This document shows positions 33,682 through 41,616 of a stretch of 64,000 bases of DNA, piece by piece. The notes beneath the pieces were generated by a model, which did no database searches, was not told the origin of the DNA, and saw only the letters and a program-made list of their open reading frames with translations. Positions within the stretch are counted from its first letter, which is position 1. Each line of letters opens with the position of its first letter. The position numbers were made by a program, and so were the translations under genes. The DNA comes from Chthoniobacterales bacterium (GTDB lineage: Bacteria > Verrucomicrobiota > Verrucomicrobiia > Chthoniobacterales > UBA10450): the NCBI GenBank assembly GCA_035274845.1, contig DATENU010000024.1:62001-126000 (forward strand), given 5' to 3'.

Positions 33682-35193
33682 ATGGAACCCGACAGAAATC
33701 CTCCTCTTGAGCAGGGAGAAAACGATGTTTTCGCTTCCGACGATCCTGCCCTGCCGCCAGGTTCGCCACCTTTGTCGGTTCCATTTCGTCCCACCCTCCT
33801 GGAGCGGCAGCTGGATAAGTTGCGGGCCTTCTATAACGCGGCGCCGACGGAACCAACGGCGAGCGGGCGCTATTACCGAAAATTGCTGGCCACTTATTAC
33901 CGCAACCTCGTTCCGCCCGGCGCGAGCGTCCTCGAAATCGGATGCGGCGCCGGAGACCTTCTTGCCTTGCTGCCGAATCAGGATCTCACGGGGATCGATC
34001 TGTCCGGCAATCAAATCAGGGCCGCACGCGCGAAAGTGCCCCAGGCAAAATTCCACGTCATGGCCGGCGAGAACCTGGAGCTCAACCGCACATTCGACTT
34101 CATCATTCTCTCGGAGACGCTCAACTTCGCGGCCGACGTCCAGAAGATTCTCGAAAAGGCTCACTGCGTGTCACACGGCCGAACACGTCTGATCCTGAAT
34201 TTTCACAGCTTGCTCTGGTGGCCCTTCATTAGTTTGGGGACGGTGCTCGGCCTCCGCGCGGCCCACCCTCCCTGCAATTGGCTGAGCTCGACCGATATGC
34301 GAAACCTGCTTTCGCTCGCGGGTTGGGACGTGATCAAACAACAAGGCCGGTTGCTCATGACGTTCCCGCTTCTTGGCCTGGAAAAGTTCGTCAATCGCTT
34401 CATCGCCCCGCTGGTGTCGCCCCTGGCTCTGACTGTCTTTCAGGTCGCCCGGCCTTTGCCCCGTCCGCATGGCCCTAAGACAGTTTCAGTCGTGATTCCG
34501 GCACGGAACGAGGCTGGAAACATAGAAAACGCCGTGCGGCGCGTGCCAGCGCTCGGGAGCAAGACCGAGATCATTTTCATCGAGGGAAATTCCACGGATC
34601 ACACCTGGGCGGAGATTGAGCGGGTCAAGAGGGAATACCCTGATCTCCAAATCAAGACGATGCGGCAGACCGGAAAGGGCAAGGGTAACGCCGTCCGCGA
34701 AGCTTTCGACGCTGCCAGCGGGGAGCTCCTGATGATCCTTGATGCGGATCTCACCGTGCCGCCGGAGGAGCTCGGGAAGTTCTACAATGTTGTCATCTCC
34801 GGGCGAGCCGATTTCGCGAATGGCGTCAGGCTGGTCTATCCGATGGAAGACAAGGCCATGAAATTCTTCAATCTCTGCGCGAACAAATTTTTTGGAATCG
34901 CTTTCAGTTGGGCGCTCAACCAGCCGTTAAAAGATACGCTCTGCGGGACCAAGGTCCTTTTCCGGGAAGATTATGCGCGCATCGCGGCGAATCGGGCGCA
35001 CTTCGGCGACTTCGACCCCTTTGGGGATTTCGATCTAATTTTCGGCGCGAATCATCTGCATCTGAAAATCGGCGACATCCCGATCCGTTATCGTGAGCGC
35101 ACCTACGGCGAGACCAACATCCAGCGGTGGCGTCACGGCCTCCTGCTCTTCCGGATGCTTTTACTTGCCATCATGAAAATTAAGTTGATCTAG
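33682..35193 (+). CDS. fusion of SAM methyltransferase and GT2 glycosyltransferase
   Basis: A 503-residue two-domain protein. Residues about 50-240 form a class I methyltransferase with motif I VLEIGCGAGDLLALLP (about 83-98) and DFIILSETLNF. From residue 268 a family-2 glycosyltransferase begins (VSVVIPARNEAGNIE), with the metal-binding DAD at 354-356 (LMILDADLTVPP) and a DTLCGTKVLF segment. The C-terminus resembles dolichol-phosphate-sugar synthase-like enzymes that feed lipid-linked sugars to GT-C enzymes. A TTG start at 33643 is possible, but ATG 33682 is preferred. It opens a block of surface-glycan genes. Confidence 0.85.
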   Translation: MEPDRNPPLEQGENDVFASDDPALPPGSPPLSVPFRPTLLERQLDKLRAFYNAAPTEPTASGRYYRKLLATYYRNLVPPGASVLEIGCGAGDLLALLPNQDLTGIDLSGNQIRAARAKVPQAKFHVMAGENLELNRTFDFIILSETLNFAADVQKILEKAHCVSHGRTRLILNFHSLLWWPFISLGTVLGLRAAHPPCNWLSSTDMRNLLSLAGWDVIKQQGRLLMTFPLLGLEKFVNRFIAPLVSPLALTVFQVARPLPRPHGPKTVSVVIPARNEAGNIENAVRRVPALGSKTEIIFIEGNSTDHTWAEIERVKREYPDLQIKTMRQTGKGKGNAVREAFDAASGELLMILDADLTVPPEELGKFYNVVISGRADFANGVRLVYPMEDKAMKFFNLCANKFFGIAFSWALNQPLKDTLCGTKVLFREDYARIAANRAHFGDFDPFGDFDLIFGANHLHLKIGDIPIRYRERTYGETNIQRWRHGLLLFRMLLLAIMKIKLI

Positions 35194-35238
35194 CGGAGCG
35201 CAAATCGCTACGCGTTGCCTCCCCGGACGGGAAACGAG

Positions 35239-36045
35239 ATGATAGGGTCCTTACTTTACGATCTTAACCACGCTTCGATCTGGCATCATGAATTGAAAGT
35301 GTGGAACCAGCGCCTCCGCGCCACCTCGCTCGACCGGCTCGTCTTTCTCGGACTTCATCGCCTGGGATTAATGGGAAAGGAGGAGGCGAGGCTGCTGGAA
35401 AAATTGGTCGAGCCTGGCATGCTGACCGTGGACATCGGCGCCAATATAGGACTTTACGCTCTGTTGCTGGCCCGACTCGTGGGGATGGACGGCCGCGTTT
35501 TCGCTTTCGAGCCGGAACCAGAACTCTTTGCGATGCTGTGCGAAAACTGCGCAGCCAATGGCGCCGTGAACGTCACTCCATTCCAATGTGCCGCCGGCGA
35601 AACAAATGGACGCGGGACCTTCCAACGGGCTATTTTTAATTCGGGCGATAATCGCCTCGGCCCGACCAGAGCTGATGCCCAACCGATCGAGGTCCAAGTG
35701 GCGCGCCTGGATGACGTCTTGCCTGTGCGAGCGGTCCAATTCATCAAAATCGACGTTCAGGGTCACGAACTGGCCGCGTTGTCCGGCATGACAGAACTGC
35801 TTTCCGCCAGCCCAGATGTTCGGGTGCTTTTCGAATTTATGCCGTTTGCTTTGCGGGCGGCAAACGCGCCTCCGGAAAGTTTGCTCGATTTTTTCCGCGA
35901 CCGTGGCTTTGAACTCTACGAGATGAAAGCCGGGTGCTTGCAGCATGTAGCCAATCCGTCCCGACTTTTGACCGAGGTCCAAGGCAAACAATACATCAAC
36001 CTTCTGGCCAGTCGGACTCCCCTTAACAATCTCGCGAAGAGCTAA
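35239..36045 (+). CDS. FkbM-family SAM methyltransferase
   Basis: A 268-residue methyltransferase of the FkbM type, commonly used to O-methylate sugars of lipopolysaccharide or exopolysaccharide. Motif I MLTVDIGANIGLYALLLAR lies near residue 60. AFEPEPELFAMLCENCAANG and the FkbM-typical FIKIDVQGHELAALSGM follow. The ATG at 35239 is favoured over a TTG at 35215. It lies 45 bases after the methyltransferase-glycosyltransferase fusion and 12 bases before the next gene, so it is part of the same transcription unit. Confidence 0.85.
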   Translation: MIGSLLYDLNHASIWHHELKVWNQRLRATSLDRLVFLGLHRLGLMGKEEARLLEKLVEPGMLTVDIGANIGLYALLLARLVGMDGRVFAFEPEPELFAMLCENCAANGAVNVTPFQCAAGETNGRGTFQRAIFNSGDNRLGPTRADAQPIEVQVARLDDVLPVRAVQFIKIDVQGHELAALSGMTELLSASPDVRVLFEFMPFALRAANAPPESLLDFFRDRGFELYEMKAGCLQHVANPSRLLTEVQGKQYINLLASRTPLNNLAKS

Positions 36046-36057
36046 CCCTCCCTGGAT

Positions 36058-37623
36058 ATGTTTTCCGGACCGAAATGGCGCTTGAAAGCTGATTGGCTGC
36101 GGTTGTGGCTGCCGCCGGTGCTGCTGGTCGCGCTCTTCGTAGGCACCGGGCTTCGCGGTATCGATTTCGGCCATCACTGGGACGAGCGCGAGTTTACCCT
36201 GGACGCCGCGCGCACCATGCTCGCCAACGGACTCTTCCTCTCGCGCCCGTACATCTACCCCGGTTTTGCCAAGCTGCTGGCCCTGGTCCCGTCACTCGAT
36301 GACGGGTTGCGGGCGCTGGGACAAGGTGGCGGTGTCCGCCAGGTCCTCGGGGCGATGGTCGCGGCCTTCAATGCGCCGAACTATCTGCTCCAGGCGCGGG
36401 CTGTCTTCGTAATGGTTTGCGCGCTCGGGATTCTCTGGGTCTACCTGGCGGTCTGGGTGACCACCCGCCGGTGGTGGCAGGCGACGCTGGCGGCCGCGAT
36501 CCTTGGCACGTCCTGGGAACTGGCGTATCACTCGCGCTTTCTGGTCGGCGACTGCCTCCTGGCACAGTTCTCCGCCCTCTGCCTTCTGCTGCTGGCGCTC
36601 TATCACCGCCGTGGGCACTCTGGCTGGTTGTGGGCAGCGTCGATCGTCGTAGGTCTTGCCGTCGGCACCAAGTACCCAGGCGTCCTCCTGCTCGCCCCGG
36701 TGATGTTTTGCGCCGCTCTGCAGACGCCAGCCACTTTATCGCAGCGGACCGCCCGCGTAGTGATAGTGGGTGTGCTTTCGGTGGCCAGCTACCTTGTTAC
36801 TACGCCCGGCACTGTCATCGACCCCATCGTCTTCGCAGACGCGCTCGCCAAGGTCAAAGCAACCTACACCGGGGGTTGGTTCGGTTACTCCGTCGCACCG
36901 GGGTATCCGCACCTCTGGATGTTGGTGCGGTATTTTGCGCTCAATGTCTTCTCACCTTACGCCCCCATCGCAGCCGTCTTCTTTGTTTCAGCCATCGCCG
37001 GCGCGGTTCTGTGTTGGCGGGACGACCGAAAGTTCGCCGCGGTCTTGATCGGCTTTCCCATTCTCTTCGCCACGTTCTTCTGCTGGAAGTACACCGTCTT
37101 CATCGTCCGCAACTTCCTTCTCCTGGCGCCATTCCTCGCCGTGCTGAGCGCGCGGGGGCTGGCCGAAGCGCTCGTGCGCCTCCGCTGGCCCGCGGCACGC
37201 ATCACCCTGGCGGTCGTGATCGGCGGCGCTCTGGCCGCCAACGCTGCGTGGTTGATCTCCGCAGGCGAAAGTATCCGCCACCGCGATGACGGAGTCGCAG
37301 CCTCGGAGGCCATGGCCTATGTCCGCGATCACCCGGGCACTCGGTTCCGGGTCTCGCCTAAGGTAACCTCGATGGCAGCCGGGCGGGGCCTGGCGCTCCC
37401 ATCCAACGCCGTCCAGGCCAACCCCGATGAAGTTGTTTTCTTCGCCAAGACCGAGGGCGCCGCAGCCTACGCATGGAGCGCGAACGATCCCTGGCTCACT
37501 CGCGCCGTATTCGGCCCTCGAGAGATTAACTTCAACTACTACTCGACTTGGGAAGGCTCCGACCGGGTCGTGGTGATGACTCTCGTGAAAGCCAAGGCCG
37601 CCGGAATCCCGTTGGCGCAATAG
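36058..37623 (+). CDS. polytopic GT39/ArnT-like glycosyltransferase
   Basis: A 521-residue membrane protein with about ten hydrophobic segments. It has an early periplasmic acidic motif (FGHHWDEREFTLDAARTML) of the kind seen in GT-C enzymes that use polyprenyl-phosphate sugars. The acceptor is unknown. The gene is GC-richer and uses more GGC/CTG/GCC codons than its neighbours, possibly a sign of separate origin. It is placed between the FkbM methyltransferase and a GT2 enzyme that could make its lipid-linked donor. Confidence 0.78.
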   Translation: MFSGPKWRLKADWLRLWLPPVLLVALFVGTGLRGIDFGHHWDEREFTLDAARTMLANGLFLSRPYIYPGFAKLLALVPSLDDGLRALGQGGGVRQVLGAMVAAFNAPNYLLQARAVFVMVCALGILWVYLAVWVTTRRWWQATLAAAILGTSWELAYHSRFLVGDCLLAQFSALCLLLLALYHRRGHSGWLWAASIVVGLAVGTKYPGVLLLAPVMFCAALQTPATLSQRTARVVIVGVLSVASYLVTTPGTVIDPIVFADALAKVKATYTGGWFGYSVAPGYPHLWMLVRYFALNVFSPYAPIAAVFFVSAIAGAVLCWRDDRKFAAVLIGFPILFATFFCWKYTVFIVRNFLLLAPFLAVLSARGLAEALVRLRWPAARITLAVVIGGALAANAAWLISAGESIRHRDDGVAASEAMAYVRDHPGTRFRVSPKVTSMAAGRGLALPSNAVQANPDEVVFFAKTEGAAAYAWSANDPWLTRAVFGPREINFNYYSTWEGSDRVVVMTLVKAKAAGIPLAQ

Positions 37624-37638
37624 GGCCGGCGCCTGACT

Positions 37639-38415
37639 ATGGCTGCTGACAAAAAAGTAGTGGTCATCATGCCGGCTTACAATGCCGGCAAGACCTTGGA
37701 GAGAACGTATCGCGAGATTCCATTGGACTCGGTCCAGGAATGCATCGTCGTCGATGACGTTTCGGCCGATGCGACGGTGGAGATCGCGCGCGCGCTTGGG
37801 CTGCGCGTTTTCCTGCATGAGGAAAATAAGGGATACGGCGGAAACCAGAAGACCTGTTACGTCGAGGCCCTCAAGACCGGCGCTGACATTGTGGTGATGT
37901 TACATCCCGATTACCAATACGACCCGAAAAAAATCCCGGACCTCATTCGGCCAATTATCGAGGGCCGCGCGGACCTCGTCCTGGGTTCGCGAATGGCCCA
38001 CGCGGTCGCGGGCGGGATGCCGCTTTACAAGCGGATTTCGAATCGCTTTCTCACCTGGTGCGAGAACAAGGTCTTCGGGCTCGAGCTCTCGGAATATCAC
38101 ACCGGCTTTCGCGCCTTTCGCCGAAGCGTGCTCGAAACCGCGCCCTTTCTCCTGAACTCGAACGATTTCATTTTCGACCAGGAGATCGTGGCGCAGGCCG
38201 TCTGGTTTGGGGCCCGCATTGCAGAAATCTCGGTGCCACACCGCTATTTTCCCGAAGCGAGCACCATCGGTTTCGGGCGCTCGGTCCGTTACGGCCTGGG
38301 TGTTCTTAAATTACTGGCAGCTTTCCTCCTGAATCGAAAAGGCGTAATTGCCTCCCCGAGATACCGTCCTCTGCACCACGCTTACACTGAGGTCCGCACC
38401 CGCTCCCCGCAGTGA
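37639..38415 (+). CDS. family-2 glycosyltransferase (DPM/DPG synthase-like)
   Basis: A 258-residue cytoplasmic glycosyltransferase. It starts with the GT2 motif KVVVIMPAYNAGKTLERTY and has ECIVVDDVSADAT, HEENKGYGGNQKTCY and VMLHPDYQYDPKKIP (donor and metal binding). The HTGFRAFRRSVL and FDQEIVAQAVWFG segments follow. No C-terminal membrane helices. It probably makes a polyprenyl-phosphate sugar or extends a surface glycan. It lies 15 bases after the GT39-like gene. Confidence 0.88.
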   Translation: MAADKKVVVIMPAYNAGKTLERTYREIPLDSVQECIVVDDVSADATVEIARALGLRVFLHEENKGYGGNQKTCYVEALKTGADIVVMLHPDYQYDPKKIPDLIRPIIEGRADLVLGSRMAHAVAGGMPLYKRISNRFLTWCENKVFGLELSEYHTGFRAFRRSVLETAPFLLNSNDFIFDQEIVAQAVWFGARIAEISVPHRYFPEASTIGFGRSVRYGLGVLKLLAAFLLNRKGVIASPRYRPLHHAYTEVRTRSPQ

Positions 38416-38462
38416 TCAATCGCAACGGTCTCTTGCCGTCAGCGATCTATTGGTTTGTTCGC

Positions 38463-39821
38463 CTACGACAGCATCACAATCTCAATCCCGCACTGGATGA
38501 CGACGAGAGTGAGAACGACGAACGCGCTCTTTGGCCATTTCGCTCCGACGGTTCGGTCGAGCAAAAGAAATCCGGCCCAGAAAAAACAGAGGAGCGGCAC
38601 CAGGATCAGGCGTGGCGTCCAACCCCCGCCGAGAGCGCCCGAATAGACGAAAGGGAGCGCAAGAAACAAGAGCAAAAAGTAGGGTATTCCCATAAACAGG
38701 GCGGCATCCTCGCGCTCCATTTTATCTCGCCAAAGACGCCACACCGCGGCGAAAAAAAGCCAGGCCGTGCCGAGTAAGGCCAGGACAGTCCAGAGAGCTC
38801 CCAGGCACACCGACGCCGCCATCACCGGGGTCTTCCATGGCCGGCGCGTTTTCAAATCGGGGATAAGAATCCGGTCGATACTGTGAGATCCAGGCAAATC
38901 CTGAAAGATGTTCATCGTATCGGCAAAAGTGCCCAGATGAACCAGACCCAGGTAGCTGTGTTTGTGCGCCGCCAGAATCTCCTTCTTAAAGTACTCAGGA
39001 GCTTTGAAAAGTTGGAGGTCAGCGGTCTTCACCCAAAAGAGCTCCCTCCAACTCATGTCCGGTTGCCCCGGCGCTCCGCCTTTCGGGAGCCAAACCGTAG
39101 TGGCCACAGAGTTCTTCGCCCGTGCGCTCGCCCAATAAGAATGGTACACCAGCGCGGTAGGAAGGATCAAACTCAGCGCGCAGATTGCGACGAATCGTTG
39201 CAGGCTCCACCGACGCTTCCACCAGAGGAACCCAAAAATAACAAAGATCGCCGGGATCACAGCCATAAAACTGTACTTACTCCAAATTCCAAGCCCCAGA
39301 ACCAACCCGAGGAGGGCCGCGTTTTTCGGAGTAGACGTTTCCGCAGACCGAAACCGCTCGAAAACAAAAAGCAGTAGAACAAACACCGGAATTGTCAGCC
39401 AATCGGCGCCGCTCGTAACGGAGTGGATCATTCGGACCGGGAGAAATGTTACAAAAAAAACAAAGGCCAAATGAAGGAGGGGCGATTTAAAGCGGCGCTC
39501 CGTGTAGAGGAAAAACCACCACAGCGCCACGGTGTTAACGGCGGCCTGAATGATCGCGAGGGTGATGGGAAATGCGGTCTTGGGTCCGACGATCCTGTAA
39601 ATCGCGTGGCCCACGAAATCATAAATGGGAGGGGACGAATGGGAGAAATCGAAAAATCTTGTCGGGTCGCGGAGGCGCGCCACATGCACATTGTAATCGG
39701 GGCCGACGTAACCGCCGCGATAGGCCGCGGCCGCGCAGAGAAGAAACGAAACGACCAGCGCGGCCGCCCAGAGAACCCTGCGCCAGGGCATTTCTCCCGC
39801 TGATGTTCGCCAAAGCTTCAT
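38463..39821 (-). CDS. polytopic GT-C-like membrane protein
   Basis: A 452-residue protein with about eleven hydrophobic segments. It has a short periplasmic loop after helix 1 (GGYVGPDYNVHVARLRDPTRFFDFS) that resembles the first acidic loop of membrane glycosyltransferases. No exact catalytic motif can be fixed from sequence alone, so the enzyme class is an inference. It is on the strand opposite the rest of the glycan block and converges on the GT2 gene. The 199 bases upstream, to the next gene at 40021, contain no recognisable element. Confidence 0.65.
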   Translation of the reverse strand: MKLWRTSAGEMPWRRVLWAAALVVSFLLCAAAAYRGGYVGPDYNVHVARLRDPTRFFDFSHSSPPIYDFVGHAIYRIVGPKTAFPITLAIIQAAVNTVALWWFFLYTERRFKSPLLHLAFVFFVTFLPVRMIHSVTSGADWLTIPVFVLLLFVFERFRSAETSTPKNAALLGLVLGLGIWSKYSFMAVIPAIFVIFGFLWWKRRWSLQRFVAICALSLILPTALVYHSYWASARAKNSVATTVWLPKGGAPGQPDMSWRELFWVKTADLQLFKAPEYFKKEILAAHKHSYLGLVHLGTFADTMNIFQDLPGSHSIDRILIPDLKTRRPWKTPVMAASVCLGALWTVLALLGTAWLFFAAVWRLWRDKMEREDAALFMGIPYFLLLFLALPFVYSGALGGGWTPRLILVPLLCFFWAGFLLLDRTVGAKWPKSAFVVLTLVVIQCGIEIVMLS

Positions 39822-40020
39822 GGTCGGCGGGCAATTGATAATGGCACCCGAGGGCGAGACAAGCTATTTTTGAGATATGTCTGAAAAGTGGAGGCGATCG
39901 GCTCAATCCTGTTGCGCCTCCGTCCCGGCATCGGCGGATATCTGCTGGTCACGGCGACATCCTTCCTGTAAGTCGACGAGCTCCGCTGGATGAGTATCGT
40001 CCTCGGCTCATAACAAGCGC

Positions 40021-41592
40021 GTGAAACTCAAGATATCATCCGATACGGTCATAGCCCTCGTTCTGGGCACCGCCGCCGGGTTTCTTTTCTATTATTCGAC
40101 CAAGCCGCTCCACGGCCATTTTGATTACACCGTCCGGATCGCGGGCGCGCTTTTGCGAGGACACGTTGGGCTCAGCGAGAATCCCGGCTCCTGGCTGAAT
40201 GAGCTGGTCCCTTGGAAGGGGAAATTCTATTCGGTCTTCCCCCTTGGAGCGGTTCTCGCCCAAATTCCGTCCGCGCTGCTGCTCAAAATGGGCCTTATTC
40301 GCTACTGGCCGGCGCAAGTGACGGCCTCCGTCGTGGCGGCCGGGTGCGTTTATTTTTGCTACCGCCTGACGTTTGTCATGCGCATGACGCGGGCGCGTCG
40401 CATCCTGCTCGCGTTGTTTCCGGTGTTTGCGACTTTCACCTGGACGAACCTCGGCTTCGCCGGCGCGTGGCAAATTGCTCTCGGCTTCGCTGTTCTCGGG
40501 CAATCCGCAGCCCTCTATTTTACTCTGGTCCGCCCGAATCCGTATCTGGCCGGCGCGTTTCTCGCCCTCGCTTTTGGGAACCGGGTCGAGTTGGTCCTCA
40601 CCGTGCCGATCTTTCTCTATTTTTGGTTTTTCCGAGTGGGCCAAACTCAACCCATTTTTCAGCAAGCAGATGCGAGCCCACTTTCGGATTCGGCACCTCT
40701 TCCGGATTCAGCCCCGGCTGCTCCCTTGCCTCACGATTCGCCTCAAGCAGAGGCAATACCCGAGGAATTGGTCGAACCTGCTCCCGCTTCGGCCGATTTA
40801 ACAACCACCTCTTCGGCCGAGGTGACTTCTCCCAATCCCATCGAGCCTGAGCCGACACCTGCCGAATTCATCTCCGACACGCCGATATCTGCGGCTGCCG
40901 ATTCAACACCCGAAGCTCCAGCTGCTACGGAGACCCCAATGGTTACCGAGGCTCCAGTGACTACCGAGGCGACACCTCCCGAGCCCGCGCCTGCGGTCCC
41001 GGCGCCCGCGCCCGCCTGGCACAAGAAATATCACCCGGCCTTAATCCGGACGGCCAAGTTCATCGCCATTCCCGCCCTCATGCTCCTCGCGATGGCCGCC
41101 TACAATTACTCGCGTTTTCATTCGGTCGCTGATTTCGGTTACGCCCGAATTCCCGGCGTCTTGAACGAACCGTGGTACCGGCACGGCCTGTTTTCCTTTT
41201 ATTCCATCCCGTGGAACATCCACAAAATGCTGTTCGAGGGCGCAGGGGACATGCCGGTCTTCCCTTACATCCGGTTTTATCCGTTTGGATGCGGGATCTT
41301 TTTCTCGACCCCGTTTCTGTTCATGCTCTTTCGGGAAGGCGGAAAATATCGGCTGCCGTGCTGGCTCGCCATCGCTGGACTAACCCTGGTGCTGTGGCTC
41401 CACGGGAATCCAGGTGGCTGGCAATTCTCCTATCGCTACGCCATGATCATGCTCCCGTGGATGTTCCTGCTCATCGTTGGCAACGGCCCGCGCCGGTTAA
41501 CCGCAACCGAAACGACGCTCTTTCTTGTCTCCGTGGGCCTGAACTGGCTCGCGAATTACGAATTTCTCTTCAAGAACCTCGTTCATCCATAA
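40021..41592 (+). CDS. polytopic membrane protein with a long Pro/Ala/Glu/Thr-rich loop
   Basis: A 523-residue protein starting with GTG. The first about 205 residues have five or six membrane helices. An extended loop follows (about 213-335), almost entirely Pro, Ala, Glu, Thr and Ser in imperfect repeats such as TPEAPAATETP and TEAPVTTEATPPE. The C-terminal part has more helices and a YARIPGVLNEPWYRHGLFSFYSIPWN segment. The flanking halves look like a GT39-type glycosyltransferase interrupted by a flexible linker. It ends the glycan block and converges on the cyclase gene. Confidence 0.68.
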   Translation: MKLKISSDTVIALVLGTAAGFLFYYSTKPLHGHFDYTVRIAGALLRGHVGLSENPGSWLNELVPWKGKFYSVFPLGAVLAQIPSALLLKMGLIRYWPAQVTASVVAAGCVYFCYRLTFVMRMTRARRILLALFPVFATFTWTNLGFAGAWQIALGFAVLGQSAALYFTLVRPNPYLAGAFLALAFGNRVELVLTVPIFLYFWFFRVGQTQPIFQQADASPLSDSAPLPDSAPAAPLPHDSPQAEAIPEELVEPAPASADLTTTSSAEVTSPNPIEPEPTPAEFISDTPISAAADSTPEAPAATETPMVTEAPVTTEATPPEPAPAVPAPAPAWHKKYHPALIRTAKFIAIPALMLLAMAAYNYSRFHSVADFGYARIPGVLNEPWYRHGLFSFYSIPWNIHKMLFEGAGDMPVFPYIRFYPFGCGIFFSTPFLFMLFREGGKYRLPCWLAIAGLTLVLWLHGNPGGWQFSYRYAMIMLPWMFLLIVGNGPRRLTATETTLFLVSVGLNWLANYEFLFKNLVHP

Positions 41593-41616
41593 ACCGCTCC
41601 GCTGATTCGCAGCGGG

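Noticed and set aside
39880-39969. Gene remnant upstream of 40021 (GSILLRLRPGIGGYLLVTATSFL in one frame)
   Set aside because: Too short to assign and without a start or a neighbour that would explain it.
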